In this document: positions 19,166 through 19,169 of the stretch, piece by piece
Numbering within the stretch: position 1 is the first letter of the stretch
Layout of the letters: the number at the start of each line of letters is the position of its first letter
Source: Liolophura sinensis
Taxonomy: Eukaryota > Mollusca > Polyplacophora > Chitonida > Chitonidae
Assembly: GCF_032854445.1 (NCBI RefSeq)
Contig: NW_027018519.1
Coordinates: forward strand, 1-19,169
Reading direction: 5' to 3'
DNA length: 19,169 nt
The notes under the pieces: model-generated
Told to the model about the DNA's origin: nothing
Seen by the model: the letters and a program-made list of their open reading frames with translations, nothing else
Database searches by the model: none
Position numbers and translations under genes: made by a program

Positions 19166-19169
19166 GGTG

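Larger units (their letters stand above)
1..19169. repeat. Tandem satellite array, ~548 bp monomer, ~35 copies
   Basis: The window is built entirely from head-to-tail copies of one ~548 bp unit, all in the same orientation and with no spacer. The start motif ggtgtggtttttcaac recurs at 548 bp steps, shifted only by small indels. Typical monomers differ from one another at a few per cent of sites and fall into linked variant classes, which is how satellite arrays evolve by unequal crossing over and gene conversion. No flanking unique sequence is present, so the full array is longer than the window on the left at least. I do not recognise the family. The array could be centromeric, pericentromeric, subtelomeric or interspersed heterochromatin; nothing in the window decides between these. 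Confidence 0.98.

Noticed and set aside
1-19169. Transposable element, CRISPR array or rDNA spacer as an explanation for the repeat.
   Set aside because: I found no terminal inverted repeats, target duplications, transposase or reverse transcriptase motifs. The unit is far too long and uniform for CRISPR, and no rRNA gene sequence is present.

Overview
The whole window is one tandem array of a satellite-like repeat. About 35 head-to-tail copies of a ~548 bp monomer fill it from base 1 to 19169, with no unique DNA between copies. I see no credible protein gene, rRNA, tRNA, CRISPR array, insertion sequence or replication origin. Long-period satellite DNA of this kind, with variant monomers in a higher-order arrangement, points to a eukaryotic nuclear genome. 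Eukaryotic-looking splice-site and TATA-like motifs sit inside the monomer. I do not recognise the family and cannot name a species.

I set monomer starts at the recurring motif ggtgtggtttttcaac. Starts fall at 5, 553, 1101, 1645, 2193, 2741, 3289, 3836, 4384, 4928, 5476, 6024, 6572, 7121, 7669, 8217, 8765, 9313, 9861, 10409, 10957, 11505, 12053, 12601, 13149, 13697, 14245, 14793, 15337, 15886, 16434, 16982, 17529, 18077 and 18622. Most copies are exactly 548 bp; the rest are 544, 545, 547 or 549 bp, each explained by small indels. Classes can be told apart by eye. Type A has catttactgggtgag and usually gtcatctgg. Type Ad is A with a 4-bp deletion (gacattttgtc instead of gacattgagtttgtc). Type B has caattgctggatgag. 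B' is B with ctgggttacc and aaatttagccg. Type C has ctggaggag, catatac and cgcaatatt. Monomer ends also vary: attgttcaatt...ttatataata (tail t1), agtgtttaatt...aaatacaaat (tail t2) and agtgtttaatt...atatacaaat (tail t3). Tail t1 always precedes an A-like monomer.

The classes form a higher-order repeat. A full A monomer is followed by C, then by B-type monomers, before the next A. The six blocks run 2193-4927, 4928-7668, 7669-10408, 10409-12600, 12601-15885 and 15886-18621. They contain 5, 5, 5, 4, 6 and 5 monomers. Above this lies a larger duplication: about 388-4927 is repeated almost perfectly at about 14080-18621, an offset of ~13.69 kb or 25 monomers. A more local 4-monomer duplication links 9861-12052 with 12053-14244. 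The last monomer (18622-19165) is much more diverged than the others, so the right end of the window is probably close to the array edge.

The open reading frames here are 60-100 codon stretches repeated with the monomer. They are broken by stops and frameshifts in whole monomer classes and resemble no protein I recognise, so I do not call them genes. The signals most worth checking are the nested repeat hierarchy, the conserved splice-like pair, a CRE palindrome limited to A-type monomers, and a block of sequence that stays intact in the diverged edge monomer.
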